From Bacteroidota bacterium (GTDB lineage Bacteria; Bacteroidota; Bacteroidia; Bacteroidales; UBA1402): a DNA stretch of 28,944 nucleotides. The notes beneath the pieces are model-generated. The model did not search any database. It was not told the DNA's origin and saw only the letters and a program-made list of their open reading frames with translations. Location: positions 1 through 28,944 of the forward strand of contig JAUZOU010000006.1 in the NCBI GenBank assembly GCA_030706285.1, in the 5' to 3' direction. A program made the position numbers and the translations under genes. This document shows, piece after piece, positions 26,571-28,944 of this stretch. The stretch's first letter is position 1, and each line of letters begins with the position of its first letter.

Positions 26571-28208
26571 CTAACCGATTTGGTGAAACAACCAGCTCAG
26601 CTGAAAGCAAAACAAGCCGGCCATTCCATAAATCAAGCTTCTCCTCTGTTTCAGGAATAGCCAACCGAACACGGCCAGTAACATCACATACAGCAACACG
26701 ACTTGCTCCGGATGCAGTTCGAGTCCTTGGCTGACAGCATAAGGCAAGCGGCTCATGGCATCCACAAAGTCGAGGAAAAGTTGCGTGCAGGTCTTCAGAC
26801 ACCAGGCCGCCACCAGTGATACCCCCGGGACACCCGAAACCATCAGATAGCCTGCCGATGCATAGATCACCCATCCGGACAAAGGTACCGCCACCAGATT
26901 TGAAACCAGGAAGTAATTGGGAAATTGACCAAAATAGCCAATCGTCAACGGGGTTGTCACCAGTTGGGCAACGACAGACAGGCAAGCCATCTCCCATATA
27001 TAGTTGACAGGCTTGAATGCCGGACGCCAAAGTCTTTTCACCCTGGGATAGATCACAACAATGCCCAACACGGCACAGTAACTCAGTTGAAATCCGACAT
27101 CATACAAGTATAACGGATTGATCAGCAGCAGCACGAACGCGGAAAACAGGACGGTGTTCAATGTCTGCGAGCCTCGCCCCAGTATCGTTCCGACAGCCAG
27201 CAGGGTAAACATCAGTGCCGACCGGTTGACCGAAGGTGACAAGCCTGTCACGAAAGCAAAAAACCACAACAACAAAATGATGACAGCTTCTCTTAATTTT
27301 CTGGAAGTCGCTGAAAATCCCAGAAAAAACAACAGGACCTTTAGCAACGCATAAATCACTGCCACATGCAGGCCACTCACTGACAAGATATGAGTGATGC
27401 CTGTCACGGCAAATTCATTTTTCAGTTCTTTGCTCAACTCGTCTCGTGCCCCGAAACTCATCGCCGAGACCAACGCCAATCCATCACCTGAAAGACCGGA
27501 TTGCCTGAAAGCAGCAACCAGCATGGATCTGATCCGGCTAGCTCTGGCTTTCAAGTCCCACCTGGACGGAGGAGCCACGAACCGCCACGCACCTTTCCTG
27601 ACATAAGCCGAGGCACAGATGCCCTTCACCCGGAGCCATCTGGCATAATTAAAACGCGCCGTATCCGGTGGTTGCTTGAGCGGTTCGGGCGTTGCCGTGA
27701 ATACAATCCTGTCCCCGCACCTCAATGTTGCAGACAAGCTGTCTTTGGCCAGATAAATCATCAGCTTTTTCCCTACCCAACCATCCGGATTGGATTGCCT
27801 GATTGTTAGACACAATTGCCAAGTACGTTTCTTTTCAACCGGATCGTCATCGATTGCGGCCAACGCCCTTAAGCAGAGCGGAGAAGAAAGCAAAGCGGGA
27901 TGCTTATCAATATTGGACTGATTCAAACCGGATTGAGCCTCCGGGAACTCAGACTGACGCCACGCAATAGTTCCCGCCAAATAGCCAAAAGCCATCCAGA
28001 TGCAGATAACTGTCATTCCAGGCAGCCACCGCACCGGCCAATTGGTTCTCAGACGCTGCTCCAGATACCCGTACAACAGGTAAAACCAAAGACTAAAAGC
28101 CAGAGAGCTGGCAGCGAGGCGCCCGTCCAGACCGGAAGCCAGCAAACCAGTCAGGTAGGCCATCAATAACCTGAGCGTGGGTATGCGTTGAAGTAAACGA
28201 AGCAGCAT
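26571..28208 (-). CDS. comEC: ComEC/Rec2-family DNA uptake channel protein
   Basis: 545 aa membrane protein. The N-terminal part (about 15-195) has membrane helices and an OB-like soluble DUF4131 region. The competence domain (about 235-510) has ITHILSVSGLHVAVIYALL, LSPSVNRSALMF and YDVGFQLSYCAVLGIV, with about ten helices in all. It ends without the metallo-beta-lactamase domain found in Bacillus ComEC. It should carry single-stranded DNA across the inner membrane during transformation. It starts 59 bp after the rpe stop. A -7-like TATATTTG lies at 28229-28236 without a clear -33, so an own promoter is possible. Confidence 0.9.
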   Translation of the reverse strand: MLLRLLQRIPTLRLLMAYLTGLLASGLDGRLAASSLAFSLWFYLLYGYLEQRLRTNWPVRWLPGMTVICIWMAFGYLAGTIAWRQSEFPEAQSGLNQSNIDKHPALLSSPLCLRALAAIDDDPVEKKRTWQLCLTIRQSNPDGWVGKKLMIYLAKDSLSATLRCGDRIVFTATPEPLKQPPDTARFNYARWLRVKGICASAYVRKGAWRFVAPPSRWDLKARASRIRSMLVAAFRQSGLSGDGLALVSAMSFGARDELSKELKNEFAVTGITHILSVSGLHVAVIYALLKVLLFFLGFSATSRKLREAVIILLLWFFAFVTGLSPSVNRSALMFTLLAVGTILGRGSQTLNTVLFSAFVLLLINPLYLYDVGFQLSYCAVLGIVVIYPRVKRLWRPAFKPVNYIWEMACLSVVAQLVTTPLTIGYFGQFPNYFLVSNLVAVPLSGWVIYASAGYLMVSGVPGVSLVAAWCLKTCTQLFLDFVDAMSRLPYAVSQGLELHPEQVVLLYVMLLAVFGWLFLKQRRSLIYGMAGLFCFQLSWLFHQIG

Positions 28209-28228
28209 GCGGTTAACTTTATCAACCG

Positions 28229-28236
28229 CAAATATA
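28229..28236 (-). promoter_or_regulatory. Possible -7 promoter element for comEC
   Basis: TATATTTG on the minus strand fits TAnnTTTG, 20 nt before the comEC ATG. No TTTG is visible at the -33 position; the upstream part is an AT-rich near-palindrome (28240-28268). Confidence 0.3.
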
Positions 28237-28267
28237 CATTAATTATTACTATAATATTAGTAATTAA

Positions 28268-28918
28268 TTACGCATTTTTGATTTCTAGTATTGCTTTTTC
28301 AGGATCGGGAGCATGAAAAACATAACTGCCAGCGACCAGGATATCGGCTCCGGCGTCATACAACCGTCCGGCGTTCCGGTCAGTTACACCGCCATCCACC
28401 TCAATCAAGGCTTTGCTGTTGCTTTTCAGCATCATTTCTTTCAGCGTGCTGATTTTCCGGTAGGTATGTTCAATAAAGGATTGACCGCCAAAACCAGGAT
28501 TGACGGACATCAGAAGTACGAGATCGACCTCAGGCAGTATGTCTTCGAGCAATGAAACCGGCGTATGCGGATTGAGAGTCACACCGGCTTTCATTCCTTC
28601 ATCATGAATGTCATTCACCACACGGTTCAGATGTGTACAAGCCTCATAATGGACGTTCATCAGGTAAGCATTCAGGGATTTTACCTGTTTCAGAAATTTT
28701 TGCGGTTCAACAATCATCAAATGGACATCAAGTGGTTTTTGGCAAATGGCAGCCACCTGTTTAAGGACAGGAAAACCAAAAGAAATATTCGGAACAAAGA
28801 CACCGTCCATCACATCCAGATGCAGCCAGTCAGCCTGGCTTTCATTAATCATCTTAATGTCTTTCTGTAAATTGTTAAAGTTTGCGGCAAGCAAAGAAGG
28901 GGCTATCATTCGCATCAT
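28268..28918 (-). CDS. rpe: Ribulose-phosphate 3-epimerase
   Basis: 216 aa TIM barrel of normal length. It interconverts ribulose-5-P and xylulose-5-P in the pentose phosphate pathway. Motifs: IAPSLLAANF, WLHLDVMDGVFVPNISFG (catalytic Asp and metal ligands), LDVHLMI, LMSVNPGFGGQSF and EVDGGV (second catalytic Asp). Three in-frame ATG codons lie at 28918, 28915 and 28909; an agg just before the first ATG is better spaced for 28909, so the true start may be three codons downstream. The region upstream leaves the window after 26 bases. Confidence 0.95.
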   Translation of the reverse strand: MMRMIAPSLLAANFNNLQKDIKMINESQADWLHLDVMDGVFVPNISFGFPVLKQVAAICQKPLDVHLMIVEPQKFLKQVKSLNAYLMNVHYEACTHLNRVVNDIHDEGMKAGVTLNPHTPVSLLEDILPEVDLVLLMSVNPGFGGQSFIEHTYRKISTLKEMMLKSNSKALIEVDGGVTDRNAGRLYDAGADILVAGSYVFHAPDPEKAILEIKNA

Positions 28919-28944
28919 CCTATCGTGTTTTTTAAGCAGAACAA

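Noticed and set aside
26509..27030. 174-residue N-terminal extension of the DHH phosphoesterase
   Set aside because: It overlaps the comEC coding region on the same strand in another frame, has no family similarity, and the DHH fold begins at 26508.
28209..28229. 6-bp hairpin (gcggtt/aaccgc) right before the comEC start
   Set aside because: It is short, and the possible -7 element would place transcription start inside it, so it cannot be a leader hairpin.
1..28944. tRNA, rRNA, CRISPR, transposase or phage genes
   Set aside because: No cloverleaf, repeat-spacer array, DDE-type protein or phage structural gene was recognised on either strand.

Overview
The window looks like a Bacteroidota (probably order Bacteroidales) chromosome segment of moderate GC. 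The evidence is a SusC/SusD pair, a Bacteroidetes-type ECF sigma factor with a FecR anti-sigma factor, Bacteroidetes lipoproteins, TAnnTTTG-type promoter sites, and type IX secretion (T9SS) C-terminal sorting domains. Genus cannot be fixed from the sequence; a T9SS-bearing Bacteroidales lineage fits. No rRNA, tRNA, CRISPR array, transposase or phage gene is visible.

Layout. (1) Positions 2-3921, plus strand: the 3' part of a GH66 dextranase-like gene, then a six-hairpin glycosidase lipoprotein with a C-terminal CBM6/35-like domain. A strong hairpin at 4014-4052 closes this convergent junction. (2) Positions 4122-22730, minus strand, read from right to left: ECF sigma factor, FecR anti-sigma factor, terminator, SusC with an STN signalling domain, SusD, a tandem-module binding protein, a CE2-like SGNH esterase, a large multimodular GH32 fructanase, a small one-module binding protein, a terminator, a GH43-ricin protein, a GH43 lipoprotein, and a GH36 alpha-galactosidase. 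This is a polysaccharide utilization locus (PUL). (3) Positions 22731-23401: 671 bp without a convincing gene, with the sigma promoter, nested inverted repeats and a terminator. (4) Positions 23402-28918, minus strand, conserved housekeeping genes: rpe, comEC, a DHH phosphoesterase, a small lipoprotein and a GlmM-type phosphohexomutase.

How the PUL may work (inference). Ligand passing through the STN-bearing SusC would release the ECF sigma factor from FecR and raise susC/D expression. SusC/D would import oligosaccharides. Five consecutive proteins (two module-only binding proteins, the esterase, the GH32 enzyme and the GH43-ricin protein) end in T9SS sorting domains, so they are probably displayed or released outside the cell. 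The GH43 lipoprotein and the GH36 enzyme lack such a domain and probably act in the periplasm or on a membrane. GH32 and GH36 suggest a target with fructosyl and alpha-galactosyl residues, and the neighbouring GH66 gene suggests alpha-1,6-glucan. Sucrose-derived exopolysaccharides or raffinose-family sugars are possible, but the substrate is not proven.

The most unusual features are a home-grown family of about 150-residue jelly-roll-like modules (five copies in three T9SS proteins), a duplicated leader of about 51 bp upstream of the two module-only genes, and two GH43 proteins with non-canonical catalytic positions.
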